DNA from: a bacterium | Lineage (GTDB): Bacteria; Myxococcota_A; Bradymonadia; UBA7976; UBA1532 | Reading direction: 5' to 3' | Length of the DNA stretch: 34,171 bases | NCBI GenBank assembly: GCA_030426085.1 | Contig: JAUHYW010000092.1 | Coordinates: 1-34,171 of the forward strand | In this document: one piece after another, positions 1-9,469 of the stretch | Layout of the letters: each line of letters begins with the position of its first letter | How positions within the stretch are numbered: the stretch's first letter is position 1 | Position numbers and translations under genes: made by a program | Notes under the pieces: generated by a model | The model's database searches: none | The model's input: the letters and a program-made list of their open reading frames with translations, nothing else | What the model was told of the DNA's origin: nothing

Positions 1-392
1 TCGCCGCAGCCGACCATGGCCGACTGGTCGACGGTGGTCGGGATCGCGAGGCTGTTCACCCGGGCGATGGGGCCCCAGTCGCCGCTGGCGGCGCCGGCGG
101 GCAGCGGGTCGGTGTCGGCGTCGGGGTTCATGCAGGTCGCGGGCTCACCTTCGCCCTCGCCTTCGCCTTCGCCCTCGCCCTCACCTTCGCCCTCGCCTTC
201 ACCCTCGCCCTCGCCTTCACCCTCGCCTTCGCCTTCGCCTTCGCCCTCGCCTTCGCCCTCACCTTCGCCCTCGCCGCCCATCATCATGTCGGGCTCGGGG
301 TCGCTGCCGCTGTCGCTGTCGTCACAAGCGGTGGTGAACATCAGTGAGCCACAGGCCATGGCAATCACGAGCAGGTCGCGCAAACGCATCAT
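1..392 (-). CDS. Lipoprotein with (Glu-Gly)22 linker, C-terminus beyond window
   Basis: Partial gene: the start is inside the window and the 3' end is cut by the left edge. Two ATGs stand side by side, preceded on the minus strand by a GGGGAGAG ribosome-binding site. The first ~24 residues form a basic, then hydrophobic signal peptide ending in a lipobox-like FTTAC, so the product is probably a lipoprotein. A short acidic stretch (Asp/Ser/Glu/Met) is followed by 22 Glu-Gly dipeptides, and then by a normal-complexity domain containing CMNPDAD and ending at the edge near VGCG. Low-complexity Glu-Gly linkers usually separate a membrane anchor from a surface domain. The visible part of the downstream domain is too short to classify. 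The gene lies 211 bp downstream of the sigma-54 activator on the same strand. Confidence 0.8.
   Translation of the reverse strand, partial: MMRLRDLLVIAMACGSLMFTTACDDSDSGSDPEPDMMMGGEGEGEGEGEGEGEGEGEGEGEGEGEGEGEGEGEGEGEGEGEGEPATCMNPDADTDPLPAGAASGDWGPIARVNSLAIPTTVDQSAMVGCG
145..276. repeat. 22-copy imperfect hexanucleotide repeat coding (Glu-Gly)n
   Basis: The plus strand carries 22 consecutive hexamers of the form TC(G/A)CC(C/T/G). Read on the minus strand they encode alternating Gly and Glu in the lipoprotein linker. Variation is confined to synonymous positions, which suggests the dipeptide pattern is maintained or that slipped copies have since diverged. Because the unit is 6 bp, copy-number change would lengthen or shorten the linker without shifting frame. 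Confidence 0.93.
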
Positions 393-461
393 CTCGTCTT
401 CTCTCCCCAGTGAATGGTACCGGTCGCCCCCGGTGACGCCGCTCGTCATGTCCGGGTCTCG

Positions 462-505
462 GCGACGGCGGACGCTTTTTAGCAGAAGGGTCGAAGCCGT
501 CGCAA
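462..505. other. Inverted repeat in 211-bp intergenic gap (393-603)
   Basis: An exact 8-bp inverted repeat (GCGACGGC at 462-469, GCCGTCGC at 498-505) has a 28-nt loop that includes a short T run. It lies after the stop of the sigma-54 activator and before the start of the left-edge lipoprotein, both on the minus strand. It could be an operator or part of a terminator, but the long loop makes either weak. Nothing else was recognised in this gap. Confidence 0.25.
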
Positions 506-603
506 AGGGCAAAATCGGCGGAAAGCCGCGCTCTCAGCGGCCTCTGGGCGCTGCGGGGCGGGGTTTTGAGAGGAATCGGGGGCGGCGGCGACCCGGCGGG
601 TCC

Positions 604-2409
<1,806 letters not shown>

Positions 2410-2410
2410 T

Positions 2411-2425
2411 CACTCGCTCCGAGTG
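2411..2425 (-). promoter_or_regulatory. Hairpin displaying the ribosome-binding site in its loop
   Basis: On the mRNA of the sigma-54 activator, CACTCG-GAG-CGAGTG forms a perfect 6-bp stem with a GAG triloop, one base before the ATG. The ribosome-binding GGAG overlaps the loop and the last stem base. This could limit or present the site for translation initiation. Six base pairs can also arise by chance in such GC-rich DNA. Confidence 0.35.
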
Positions 2426-2534
2426 GGCTGGACCGTCGGCGGACCCTAACCCGAATCGCCGCCCCCCGCCAGCGCCCCGTGTGCCCGATCGCGCCGCCCG
2501 CGGATGCCGGCGATATGTCGGTGATGCAGGTGAA

Positions 2535-2553
2535 ATGCCCGTGCAATGGGCAT
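2535..2553. promoter_or_regulatory. Inverted repeat, possible operator between divergent genes
   Basis: ATGCCC and GGGCAT form a perfect 6-bp inverted repeat with a 7-nt spacer. It lies in a noticeably less GC-rich stretch (about 2505-2600) between the divergent sigma-54 activator (start 2409) and the operon starting at 2619. Two GATAT boxes flank it. No convincing sigma-54 or sigma-70 promoter was found by eye. It could be a protein-binding site in the shared control region. Confidence 0.3.
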
Positions 2554-2618
2554 CGATATCTGGAAATGTCAGCATCCGATCGCTGCGATGCTGCGGCCAT
2601 GGGACGCAAGGACTTCGG

Positions 2619-3332
2619 ATGAGTCAGCAGGGCATTCTCGGGGGGCTGGACCCCAACCGCAAGCTGGAGGTGTCGGGCGGGCAGGGGCTGCGGGTGCTCT
2701 TCGAGCGCCGACGCATGAGCGGTGACCGGCGCGAGCGGCCGGGCGTCGGCGGCGGACGACGCGGCCCCGAGCCGGGCCGCGCCGAGGTGGCCCGCTTCGA
2801 CGAGGCGCCGGCCGAGACGACCGACATGCTCCTGCTCGCGGCGGGCGACGCGCCCATCGAGCTGGACGTGGGCCCGACCCGTCGGGTGGAGCCGCAGCGG
2901 GAGCTGCTGATGATCCGCTCGGGGGTGCTCGACGAGCTGTCGGCCGGGCTGCCGGCGGTGTCGGCGGTGGTGGTCGAGGTGCTCGATCTGCGCCGGCTGC
3001 GCCACGACGGGCGGGCCCGGGCCAAGGCCTTGCCCCACGAGCCCCGGCTGCTGACCGGGCCCCGGGAGGCGACGTGGGTCGAGGTGGACCTCAACGAGGT
3101 GCCGGGCGCGGTCTTCGTGGGCGACGCGATCGGGGTCGTGCTGCACCGGCCGGTGGGCGACGCGCTGCGGGTGCAGTGGCTGCACCGGGCGCCGGAGGAC
3201 ATCCTGCACGGGGCCCGCCCGGGCGAGCGCATCCGCCTGGAGCGGCCGGACAAGCTCACCCGCCCGGGGCCGTGGTTCATCGCCGGTCACGACATGACGC
3301 CGCCCGCCGGGGCGCTGCCCGCGCCCAAGTGA
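2619..3332 (+). CDS. Unknown protein coupled to the kinase-FGE gene
   Basis: A 237-residue protein of no recognised family. The ATG at 2619 has AAGGA six bases upstream, and third positions are almost uniformly G/C from there on, supporting real coding. There is no signal peptide or membrane segment, so it is predicted cytoplasmic. It begins LGGLDPNRKLEV and has an Arg/Gly-rich, probably disordered stretch at ~28-55. A denser region follows (~70-235) with repeated hydrophobic-acidic strands, including WVEVDLNEVPGAVFVGD and WLHRAPEDILHG. Its stop overlaps the next gene's GTG start as GTGA, so the two are translationally coupled. It may be a substrate, adaptor or regulator of the following kinase, but that rests on position alone. 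The start could lie further upstream in the same frame, although no better ribosome-binding site is seen there. Confidence 0.75.
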   Translation: MSQQGILGGLDPNRKLEVSGGQGLRVLFERRRMSGDRRERPGVGGGRRGPEPGRAEVARFDEAPAETTDMLLLAAGDAPIELDVGPTRRVEPQRELLMIRSGVLDELSAGLPAVSAVVVEVLDLRRLRHDGRARAKALPHEPRLLTGPREATWVEVDLNEVPGAVFVGDAIGVVLHRPVGDALRVQWLHRAPEDILHGARPGERIRLERPDKLTRPGPWFIAGHDMTPPAGALPAPK

Positions 3333-6067
3333 ACCCGCCCGACACCCGGCCCCCGGGCGCCCTCCGGCCTCCGCCCGAGACCCGGCCGCCGACGGGCTGC
3401 CCGCCGCCGGCCGACGCCGGGCCGGTCGAGCCGCCGATGCCTCCGCGGCCGACCGGGGCCCCGCCGCCCGCGCCGGCCGACACGGTCACCTCGGCCCGGC
3501 GCCCGCCCGAGATGACGGGCCGCCGCCTGCGTGATCGCTACGCCCTGCGTCGGCGCATCGGCGCGGGCGGCTTCGCCGAGGTGTGGGAGGCCCACGACGA
3601 GAAGATCCACGAGACGGTGGTGGTGAAGATCACCCGGCTGGCCGATCCCGAGGCCGGCCGGCGGCTGCTCGAGGTGGCCCCGATCGAGGTGCAGCTCCGC
3701 CACCCGGGCATCGTGCCGGTGCTCGATCGCGACATCGACGGCGATACGCTGTGGATGGTGATGGAGAAGGTCGAGGGGCACACCTTCGAGCAGCTCGTCG
3801 CCGAGCTGCACGATCGGGCTGATCCCGGGGCCCGGTCGACGGTCGATCCGGCGGCGGTGGTCGTCGAGGGGGCCGCCCGGCCCCGCTTCCCCGAGGGGGT
3901 GGGCGATCTGGGCGAGGCGTGGCTGACCCACATGGTCGACGCGCTGCGCCTGCTGGTGCAGGCGGCGAACGCGGTGGGGGTGGCCCACGATCGCCACATC
4001 GTGCACCGCGACCTCAAGCCCAACAACATCATGTTCGAGTCGCGCCCCGAGGGCCGGGTGGCCCGGGTGATCGACTGGGGGCTGGCCCGGGTGCTGCCGA
4101 GCGCCCGCGAGGCGGACAGCGACCGGGTCGACATCGACGCGCTGCACCCCGACGCGGGCTCGGTGGGGGTGCCCGACTTCCTGGCCCCGGAGCGGCTGCT
4201 GGGCGCGGCCGGGGCCGACGGGCCGCCGGCCGATGTCTACGCGCTGGGCGCCATCCTCTACCGCATGCTGTCGGGGCGGCTGCCCCGCGCCGGGCGCTCG
4301 ATGCGCGACGTGCGCCGTCAGGTGGCCCGTGATCCCCGGGTGCCGCCGCCCCACGCCCCGCTGATCCACGCCCGGGCGCCGGAGTGGCTGGCGGTGTGCG
4401 CTCAGGCGCTGGACCCCGATCCGGCGCGGCGGCCGCCCCACGGGCGGGCGTTCGCCGAGGCGCTCGAGACGGCGCTGTGGCGCAACCGGCTGGCGCGCTA
4501 TCGCAGCCACTACGATCGGGCGATGGCCCTGCGGGCCGAGGCCGAGGCCCAGCGGGCCGACGCGCTGCGCCGGCTGGCCACGGTGCGCCCCTGGGAGGGG
4601 GTCGAGAGCCGCCGGGGGGCCTGGACGCTTCAGGACGAGGCCGACGAGCTCGACGCCGACGCGTCCCGGCTGATGGCCCGCTGGCGCAAGGAGGTCGAGG
4701 GCATCCTGCACGCCCGGCCGTTCCTGCCCGAGGCCCACGTCCTGCTGGCCGAGGGCCACGCGGCGGCCCTGCGGGCGGCGGAGGCCGCCGGTGATGCGCG
4801 GGCGGAGCGGGAGGCCCTCGGCGCGCTGGAGCAGGCGTGCGACAAGGTCGCGCTGGGGCTCGAGCTGAGCACGGCCCCCGGCGAGCGGGCCCCGGTCGAC
4901 GCCAGCGCCGATCCGGGGGTGCCCGACCGCCTCGCGGCGCTGCGGCTGCTCGTCTCGGGTCAGGCGACCCTGACCCTGGTGACCGATCGGGCGGGGGTGC
5001 AGGTGGACTGCGCGCCCATCGAGTCGGTCGAGCGGCGGTGGCTGCCCGGTGAGTGGCGGTCGCTGGGGTGCACCCCGCTGCGGCGGCTGCCGATGAAGCG
5101 GGGGCGGGCCCTGTTGCGGTTGACCGCGCCGGGGTGCGCGCCGGTGTCGTATCCGATCCACGTCACCCGGGCGGCCCACTGGGACGGGGTGCCGCCCGGC
5201 GAGAGCGGGCCCCTGCCTGTCCCGATGCCTCCGGAGCGGGCGCTGGGCCCGGGCGATGTCTACGTGCCGCCGGGTCCGGCGCGGGTGGGGGGCGATCCGG
5301 TCGCCACCGACGCCATCAGCGGCCGCACCCTCTGGGTCGATGGCTTCGTCATGCGCCGCGATCCGGTGACCCATCGGGATTACATCGCCTTCCTCAACGC
5401 GCTGGTCGAGAGCGGGCTGCCCGACGCGGCCGAGCGTCACGCCCCGCGGCACCTCGAGGTGGATGATCGGTCGAGCGGCTTCTCCTACGCCCGGGGCTGT
5501 GACGGCCGCTACTCGGTGGGGGATGTGCACCCCGACGCGCCGGTGTGCCTGGTCTCGTGGTTCAGCGCCCGGGCCTACGCCGCGTGGTACGCCGCCCGCG
5601 AGCAGCGGCCGTGGCGCCTGCCGAGCGAGTGGGAGTACGAGAAGGCGGCCCGGGGGACCGACGGGCGGCGGCTGCCATGGGGCGATCACATGGAGGCGTT
5701 CCGCAGCCGGCTGGCCAACGCGGTGCCCGAGGCGGCTTGCCCGGCGCCGGTCGATCGCTGCACCGACGACGTCAGCCCGTATGGCGTCCGCTGGCTGGCC
5801 GGCAATATGCGCACCTGGTGCCTCGACGCCTGGGCCGGCGAGGGGCCGGCCGCCGGCAGCCGGGTGCGGGTGCCCCGGCCCGACCCCACCGGGCCCCAGC
5901 CGCTGCGGGTGATGCGGGGCGCCTACTGGGCCTCGCCGCCCCGCAGCACCTCGGCCGCCAGCCGCTTCGCCGATCCGCCGGTCTGCCGGCTGGTCACCTG
6001 CGGCCTGCGGCTGGTGTATTCGTGCCCCCGGGGGTGGGATCCGGCGACCGGGCGGCCGGTGGGGTGA
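3329..6067 (+). CDS. Ser/Thr kinase fused to an FGE-sulfatase-like domain
   Basis: A 912-residue protein starting with GTG, overlapped as GTGA by the preceding stop. A Pro-rich N-terminus (~1-60) is followed by a Hanks-type kinase (~70-390) with glycine loop GAGGF (78-82), Lys100, catalytic HRDLKPNN (227-234) and an APE-like APE triplet. The metal-binding DFG is DWG (249-251). A helical, Arg/Ala/Glu-rich region (~400-530) and a beta-rich PEGA-like segment (~545-630) lead to a formylglycine-generating-enzyme-like domain (~640-912). That domain shows the family's WLPSEWEYEKAARG-type signature (here starting RLPSEWEYE) and a C-terminal CGLRLVY. The paired catalytic cysteines of true FGE are absent around residues 864-880 (AYWASPPRSTSAASRF), so it is probably a ligand- or protein-binding version. 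No transmembrane helix is obvious. Kinase-FGE fusions are known in myxobacteria and planctomycetes; the ligand is unknown. Confidence 0.93.
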   Translation: MNPPDTRPPGALRPPPETRPPTGCPPPADAGPVEPPMPPRPTGAPPPAPADTVTSARRPPEMTGRRLRDRYALRRRIGAGGFAEVWEAHDEKIHETVVVKITRLADPEAGRRLLEVAPIEVQLRHPGIVPVLDRDIDGDTLWMVMEKVEGHTFEQLVAELHDRADPGARSTVDPAAVVVEGAARPRFPEGVGDLGEAWLTHMVDALRLLVQAANAVGVAHDRHIVHRDLKPNNIMFESRPEGRVARVIDWGLARVLPSAREADSDRVDIDALHPDAGSVGVPDFLAPERLLGAAGADGPPADVYALGAILYRMLSGRLPRAGRSMRDVRRQVARDPRVPPPHAPLIHARAPEWLAVCAQALDPDPARRPPHGRAFAEALETALWRNRLARYRSHYDRAMALRAEAEAQRADALRRLATVRPWEGVESRRGAWTLQDEADELDADASRLMARWRKEVEGILHARPFLPEAHVLLAEGHAAALRAAEAAGDARAEREALGALEQACDKVALGLELSTAPGERAPVDASADPGVPDRLAALRLLVSGQATLTLVTDRAGVQVDCAPIESVERRWLPGEWRSLGCTPLRRLPMKRGRALLRLTAPGCAPVSYPIHVTRAAHWDGVPPGESGPLPVPMPPERALGPGDVYVPPGPARVGGDPVATDAISGRTLWVDGFVMRRDPVTHRDYIAFLNALVESGLPDAAERHAPRHLEVDDRSSGFSYARGCDGRYSVGDVHPDAPVCLVSWFSARAYAAWYAAREQRPWRLPSEWEYEKAARGTDGRRLPWGDHMEAFRSRLANAVPEAACPAPVDRCTDDVSPYGVRWLAGNMRTWCLDAWAGEGPAAGSRVRVPRPDPTGPQPLRVMRGAYWASPPRSTSAASRFADPPVCRLVTCGLRLVYSCPRGWDPATGRPVG

Positions 6068-6122
6068 GATGGGGTGCCATGAGGACGCATGGCGGACGAC
6101 GTGATTCGGGAGGATGAGACCG

Positions 6123-7091
6123 ATGGCATTGCTGCAAGCCGATGACGGGCGCACGTTCGAGTGCGACAAGAACATCATGGTGGGTCGGGGGCTGCTGGAA
6201 GGCATCTCGTTCGACGAGCCCGACGGGCTCGATCTCGAGGTCTCTTCGCTGCACGCCTCGGTGACCTGGAACCCCAAGGTCCGCCGGTGGGAGCTGCGCG
6301 ATCTCGGCAGCCACAACGGCACCTTCGTCGACGGGGATCGGGTCGTGCCCGGGCAGCGGGCGCCGCTGCTCGAGGGGTCGCGGGTGGTCTTCGGCCGCCT
6401 CGGCCTCGACGTGATCGACGCCGCGCCGCCCCCGGCGCATGCGATCTGCCGCCTCACCGGCGATGTGCGGGTGGGGCGCAACGGCGCGCTGCTGCTGCCC
6501 GACGAGGGCGCGCCCGAGGTGGTGATCCTGCGCACCGATCACGGCTGGCAGCTCGGTCCGCCGGCGCTGCTCGCCGACGGGGACGACGCCGCGGCCGAGG
6601 CGGTCGAGGGGCTCGTCGAGGTGACGGCCGGGCAGCGTACGTGGCAGGTGCGGGTGCCGTCCCACACCCGGCAGACGGTGCGCAGTCAGCGGTCGCTGCG
6701 GGACTTCACCCTGGTCGTCGAGGTGCGCGAGGGCGGGGATCGCATCAGCCTGATGCTCGAGCACGAGGAGGGCTGCATCGCCCTGCCCGGGCGGGCGCAT
6801 CACGAGGTGCTGTGGATGCTCGCCCGCCGGCGGCTGACCGACATCGAGGCCGGCAAGCCCCGGGCGCAGCAGGGCTGGGTCACCCAGGAGGAGGTCATCC
6901 GGGACATGCGCTCGGGGGCGGCCGATCCGGTGTCGCACCTCAACGTCCTCGTCTTCCGGGCCCGGCAGCAGCTCGAGCCCCACGCGCCGGCGGACTACAA
7001 GAGCCTCGTGGAGCGATCCTCGGCGCGCACCGGCGTGCTGCGCATCGGCTCGGAGCGCCTGCGCATCGACGACTTCGGCGCCTGGGGCTGA
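6123..7091 (+). CDS. FHA domain plus winged-helix protein
   Basis: A 322-residue predicted cytoplasmic protein. The ATG at 6123 is preferred because GGGAGG lies 9 nt upstream; the in-frame ATG at 6114 abuts the same site with no spacing. The N-terminal FHA domain (~1-95) keeps the phosphothreonine-binding residues: VGRG, SSLHAS and GSHNGTFVDG. A middle beta-rich region (~105-215) is unassigned. The C-terminal ~100 residues resemble an OmpR/EmbR-type winged helix: VLWMLARRRL, GWVTQEEVIRDM, HLNVLVFRARQQL, then a hairpin-like TGVLRIGSERLRI. If it binds DNA, this is FHA first and winged helix last, the reverse of EmbR. It follows the kinase-FGE gene by 55 bp on the same strand, so that kinase is a likely source of the phosphothreonine signal (inference). 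DNA binding is less certain than the FHA call. Confidence 0.88.
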   Translation: MALLQADDGRTFECDKNIMVGRGLLEGISFDEPDGLDLEVSSLHASVTWNPKVRRWELRDLGSHNGTFVDGDRVVPGQRAPLLEGSRVVFGRLGLDVIDAAPPPAHAICRLTGDVRVGRNGALLLPDEGAPEVVILRTDHGWQLGPPALLADGDDAAAEAVEGLVEVTAGQRTWQVRVPSHTRQTVRSQRSLRDFTLVVEVREGGDRISLMLEHEEGCIALPGRAHHEVLWMLARRRLTDIEAGKPRAQQGWVTQEEVIRDMRSGAADPVSHLNVLVFRARQQLEPHAPADYKSLVERSSARTGVLRIGSERLRIDDFGAWG

Positions 7092-7123
7092 GCACCCGGC
7101 CGCCTTTCATCCCCCCGCCGTGA

Positions 7124-7135
7124 GCCCGATCGGGC
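7124..7135. other. 12-bp perfect palindrome downstream of the FHA gene
   Basis: GCCCGATCGGGC is a perfect palindrome 33 bp after the FHA-winged-helix stop. It could be a protein-binding site or the core of a weak hairpin; no T tract follows. The rest of 7092-7341 contains no gene I can support. Confidence 0.25.
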
Positions 7136-7282
7136 CCCGCCGACACCCTGCATGCGATCCGAGTCGACGTCGAAGCCGAGCCGCACCGGCATGGCTCGAG
7201 TCATGCGGGCGATGACTGTCCGCGAATGGCTGTGAAATGTCCCGGGGCGCCGAAGAGTGGCATGATCGATGGACCCGGCATG

Positions 7283-7297
7283 GGATCGGGGCGATCC
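7283..7297. promoter_or_regulatory. Inverted repeat upstream of small unknown gene
   Basis: GGATCG-GGG-CGATCC is a perfect 6-bp inverted repeat about 45 bp before the ATG at 7342. Its spacing fits an operator near a promoter, but no clear -35/-10 pair was identified. The call rests on symmetry and position only. Confidence 0.25.
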
Positions 7298-7341
7298 GCC
7301 GGAGACACCCAGGGGAGGAGAGAGAGGATGAGGCAACACTC

Positions 7342-7845
7342 ATGAACTGCGACAGACCCGGCTCCCCGAGCCGCGGGTCGGCCTGCGCGGCGCCGAACGC
7401 CGTCTTGCGCGGGGCCGACGGCCGCATCGGGCGGTTCACGTCCGACCGCCCGTCGGAGAGCCACCGATGGGAGTGGAGCGGTGATCCCTGGCCGATCGAC
7501 GGCTTCACCCTCGAGCCCGATACGGGCGGGCGGGCCGCGGTGGCCGCCTGGAGCGACATCTACGGCGTGCCGCCGCCCACCGCCCGCCGGATGCGCAGCG
7601 TGGCCCGGGCCGCCCGCCGGCTGTACGACGTGATCGTCGAGGAGGCGGTGGTGGCGGTCCTCGCGGTGTGCGGCGCCGGCTTGCACTGGATCGAGGTCAC
7701 CCCGGGCACGCTCGATCGCATGGGCACCGAGCCGGTCGCCTTCCGCCCCCGCTCGAGCGCGGGCATGCGGCCGGCGGACTGGAGCCTCTGTCAGCGCCCC
7801 CGGGCCCTCGGCGCCTCGTGCGGGCCGTGGCCCGAGCGCGCATGA
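7342..7845 (+). CDS. Small unknown protein
   Basis: A 167-residue protein of unrecognised family. The ATG at 7342 follows a purine-rich GAGGATGAGG ribosome-binding region, and the frame shows near-complete G/C at third positions throughout (clear from about 7480), so coding is likely. It has no signal peptide. The central part (~50-115) looks folded: a WSDIYGVPPPTARRM stretch, then an Arg/Ala-rich helix and a hydrophobic VIVEEAVVAVLAVCGAG segment that may be a buried helix rather than a membrane span. The C-terminus is Pro/Arg/Ser-rich with two further cysteines. The helix-rich middle hints at a DNA- or protein-binding fold, but no function is assigned. It converges on the kinase gene at 7865 with only 19 bp between the stops. 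Confidence 0.6.
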   Translation: MNCDRPGSPSRGSACAAPNAVLRGADGRIGRFTSDRPSESHRWEWSGDPWPIDGFTLEPDTGGRAAVAAWSDIYGVPPPTARRMRSVARAARRLYDVIVEEAVVAVLAVCGAGLHWIEVTPGTLDRMGTEPVAFRPRSSAGMRPADWSLCQRPRALGASCGPWPERA

Positions 7846-7848
7846 GGC

Positions 7849-7858
7849 GGCCGCGGCC
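7849..7858. terminator. Palindrome between convergent stops
   Basis: GGCCGCGGCC is a perfect palindrome centred in the 19-bp gap between the convergent stops at 7845 and 7865. It may help end transcription in both directions, but there is no U tract and the stem is short with no loop of its own. Confidence 0.2.
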
Positions 7859-7864
7859 GGGCGG

Positions 7865-9262
7865 TCACTCCTCGACGCTGTCGAGCTGCCCCGATCCGAA
7901 TGACTCGTCGACCGTCGAGCCGGTGATCTCCATCGGGTCGGCCAGGGCTTCGCCCCGGGCGAGGCCGTCGGCGCTCGGCACGCTGTCGGTGATGGGGCGG
8001 TCGCCGAGCGCGGCGGGCACCCCCGGCGCGGTGTCGCGGGCGGGTTCGCTGCGCGGCTCACCGCTCGCGGCGACCCAGGTCGGCGGGTGGTGGTCGCCGG
8101 TCCACGCGTCGCCCGCCCCCGAGGGGCCCCGGGGCTCGTCCCCGCCGCGGCGGGCGGCGAGCCAGGCGTCGATCTCGTCGAGCAGCTCGCTCTCGCTGGC
8201 GTCGGCGCCCCCGTCGACCGGGGTGTCGTCGCCGTCCTGGCCCACCAGCCGGGTGTACGTGGCGCCCGAGCCGGTCGGGGTGCGGTCGGAGAGGGCCCGA
8301 TCGTCGAACGAGCGGTACAGCGCCTCGGCCTCGGCGAGCTCCTGGGCGAACATCTGCCGCACCCGGGCCGCGGCCGCCGCCCGCCCGTCGCCGGCCCCCT
8401 GCGCCCGGCGCCAGTCGGCGAGGGCGTCGGCGAACGCCGCCGCGGTGGGGAAGCGGTCGTCGGGGTCCTTGGCCAGCGCCCGGGCGACCACCGCGTCGAA
8501 CGCCCCGTCGAGCCCCTCGGGGCGCACCGCGCTCGGCGGGTGGGCCGCCGCCCGGCGCACGGCGTCCATCACCCGGTTGTCGTCGTCTCCCCGAAACGGC
8601 AGCCGCCCGGTCACCGCGAAGTAGAGCACCACCCCTGCCGCGAAGACGTCGGACCGGCGGTCGAGGGCCGCCGAGCGGGTCTGCTCGGGGCTCATGTAGC
8701 GCACCTTGCCCTTGATGAAGCCGGCTCGGGTGCGGGCCTTGTTGAACCGGGCCTTGGCGATGCCGAAGTCGGTCAGCTTCACCGATCCGTCCTCGCCGAC
8801 GAGGATGTTCGACGGGCTGAAGTCGCGGTGCACCAGCTTGAGCGGGCGGCCGTCGTCGTCCCGGGCCTCGTGGGCGTGGTGCAGCCCGCGCAGGGCCCGC
8901 TCGACGATCCAGGCGGCGGTGGTGGCCGGCAGGGCCTCCCGCCGCTCGCCGGCCCGGCGGATGATCGCCCGCAGGTCGACCCCCGGGACGTACTCCATCG
9001 CCAGGAAGTACTGCCCGTCGACGACCCCGAACTCGAGGGTCCGGGTGATGTTGGGGTGGTCGAAGAGCGCGGTGATGCGGGCCTCGTCGGTCAGCATCAC
9101 GATGAACTCTTCGTCGTCGTTGTAGACCGGCAGCGGTCGCTTGAGGGCCACCTCGCGGGCCTCGCCGCCGACGTATTGCCGGGCGCGGTACAGCTCGGCC
9201 ATGCCGCCGGACGCGACCCGGTAGAGCAGCAGATAGGGACCGAAGGGGCGAGGGCGTCGCAC
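7865..9262 (-). CDS. Soluble Ser/Thr protein kinase (Hanks type)
   Basis: A 465-residue kinase starting with GTG. The kinase domain (~8-285) has a slightly degenerate glycine loop (VASGGMAELY), ATP-binding Lys41, a probable C-helix Glu60, catalytic HRDFSPSN (145-152), DFG (165-167) and SPE (191-193). It should therefore be active and phosphorylate Ser/Thr. The C-terminal ~170 residues are Asp/Ala/Pro/Gly-rich and look mostly disordered, with a short helix (LLDEIDAWLAARR) and many Thr/Ser that could be autophosphorylated and read by FHA domains. There is no transmembrane segment, unlike the two kinases at 14530 and 18443. No Shine-Dalgarno sequence precedes the GTG; a -10-like box lies 6 nt upstream, suggesting a leaderless message. 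It is divergent from the lipoprotein-prkA group. Confidence 0.94.
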   Translation of the reverse strand: MRRPRPFGPYLLLYRVASGGMAELYRARQYVGGEAREVALKRPLPVYNDDEEFIVMLTDEARITALFDHPNITRTLEFGVVDGQYFLAMEYVPGVDLRAIIRRAGERREALPATTAAWIVERALRGLHHAHEARDDDGRPLKLVHRDFSPSNILVGEDGSVKLTDFGIAKARFNKARTRAGFIKGKVRYMSPEQTRSAALDRRSDVFAAGVVLYFAVTGRLPFRGDDDNRVMDAVRRAAAHPPSAVRPEGLDGAFDAVVARALAKDPDDRFPTAAAFADALADWRRAQGAGDGRAAAAARVRQMFAQELAEAEALYRSFDDRALSDRTPTGSGATYTRLVGQDGDDTPVDGGADASESELLDEIDAWLAARRGGDEPRGPSGAGDAWTGDHHPPTWVAASGEPRSEPARDTAPGVPAALGDRPITDSVPSADGLARGEALADPMEITGSTVDESFGSGQLDSVEE

Positions 9263-9268
9263 GCTCGG

Positions 9269-9297
9269 ACGATAGGCGGTGACGCGGCGGAAGTCGA
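9269..9297 (-). promoter_or_regulatory. Candidate promoter for leaderless kinase mRNA
   Basis: On the minus strand, TCGACT (9292-9297) and TATCGT (9269-9274) are separated by 17 bp. Each matches four of six sigma-70-type consensus bases. The usual 7-nt step from the -10 box puts the transcript start at or beside the GTG at 9262, and no ribosome-binding site is present. Confidence 0.4.
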
Positions 9298-9407
9298 GCC
9301 CGGGGGCGGCGGGTTGCAGGCGGCGACGCGGCGCGCCACGGGGCCCCGCGGACGGCGCGGGCGCGGTTGCAATCGCCCGGTGCCGGTGCTAGTCCTGACG
9401 AAGCCTC

Positions 9408-9430
9408 CCGGGGGGCGGATGACCCCCCGG
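9408..9430. promoter_or_regulatory. GC hairpin ahead of lipoprotein gene
   Basis: CCGGGGGG (9408-9415) and CCCCCCGG (9423-9430) form a perfect 8-bp stem with a 7-nt loop, about 40 bp before the ATG at 9470. A weak extended -10-like TGCTAGTCCT with TTGCAA 17 bp upstream (9367-9395) would put the hairpin in the 5' untranslated region. It could stabilise the transcript or attenuate it; there is no T run. Confidence 0.3.
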
Positions 9431-9469
9431 AGCGATTGCCTGACCGGCGATGGCCGGTGGGAGTGAGCC

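Noticed and set aside
145-276. Hexamer array as a CRISPR or other structured repeat
   Set aside because: There are no spacers, and the unit is 6 bp and in frame within a lipoprotein gene. It is a coding microsatellite.
5249-6067. Active formylglycine-generating enzyme or sulfatase-activating gene
   Set aside because: The catalytic cysteines are missing and no sulfatase gene is in the window.
3287-6535. 1082-codon minus-strand open frame opposite the kinase-FGE gene
   Set aside because: Rich in Arg/Pro/His/Gly with no domain; it crosses two real plus-strand genes. Long antisense frames are expected at this GC content.
7258-7273. Possible sigma-54 promoter TGGCATG-N4-ATGGA upstream of the 7342 gene
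   Set aside because: The -24 half is good, but the critical GC of the -12 element is GG, so it does not meet the consensus despite the sigma-54 activator nearby.
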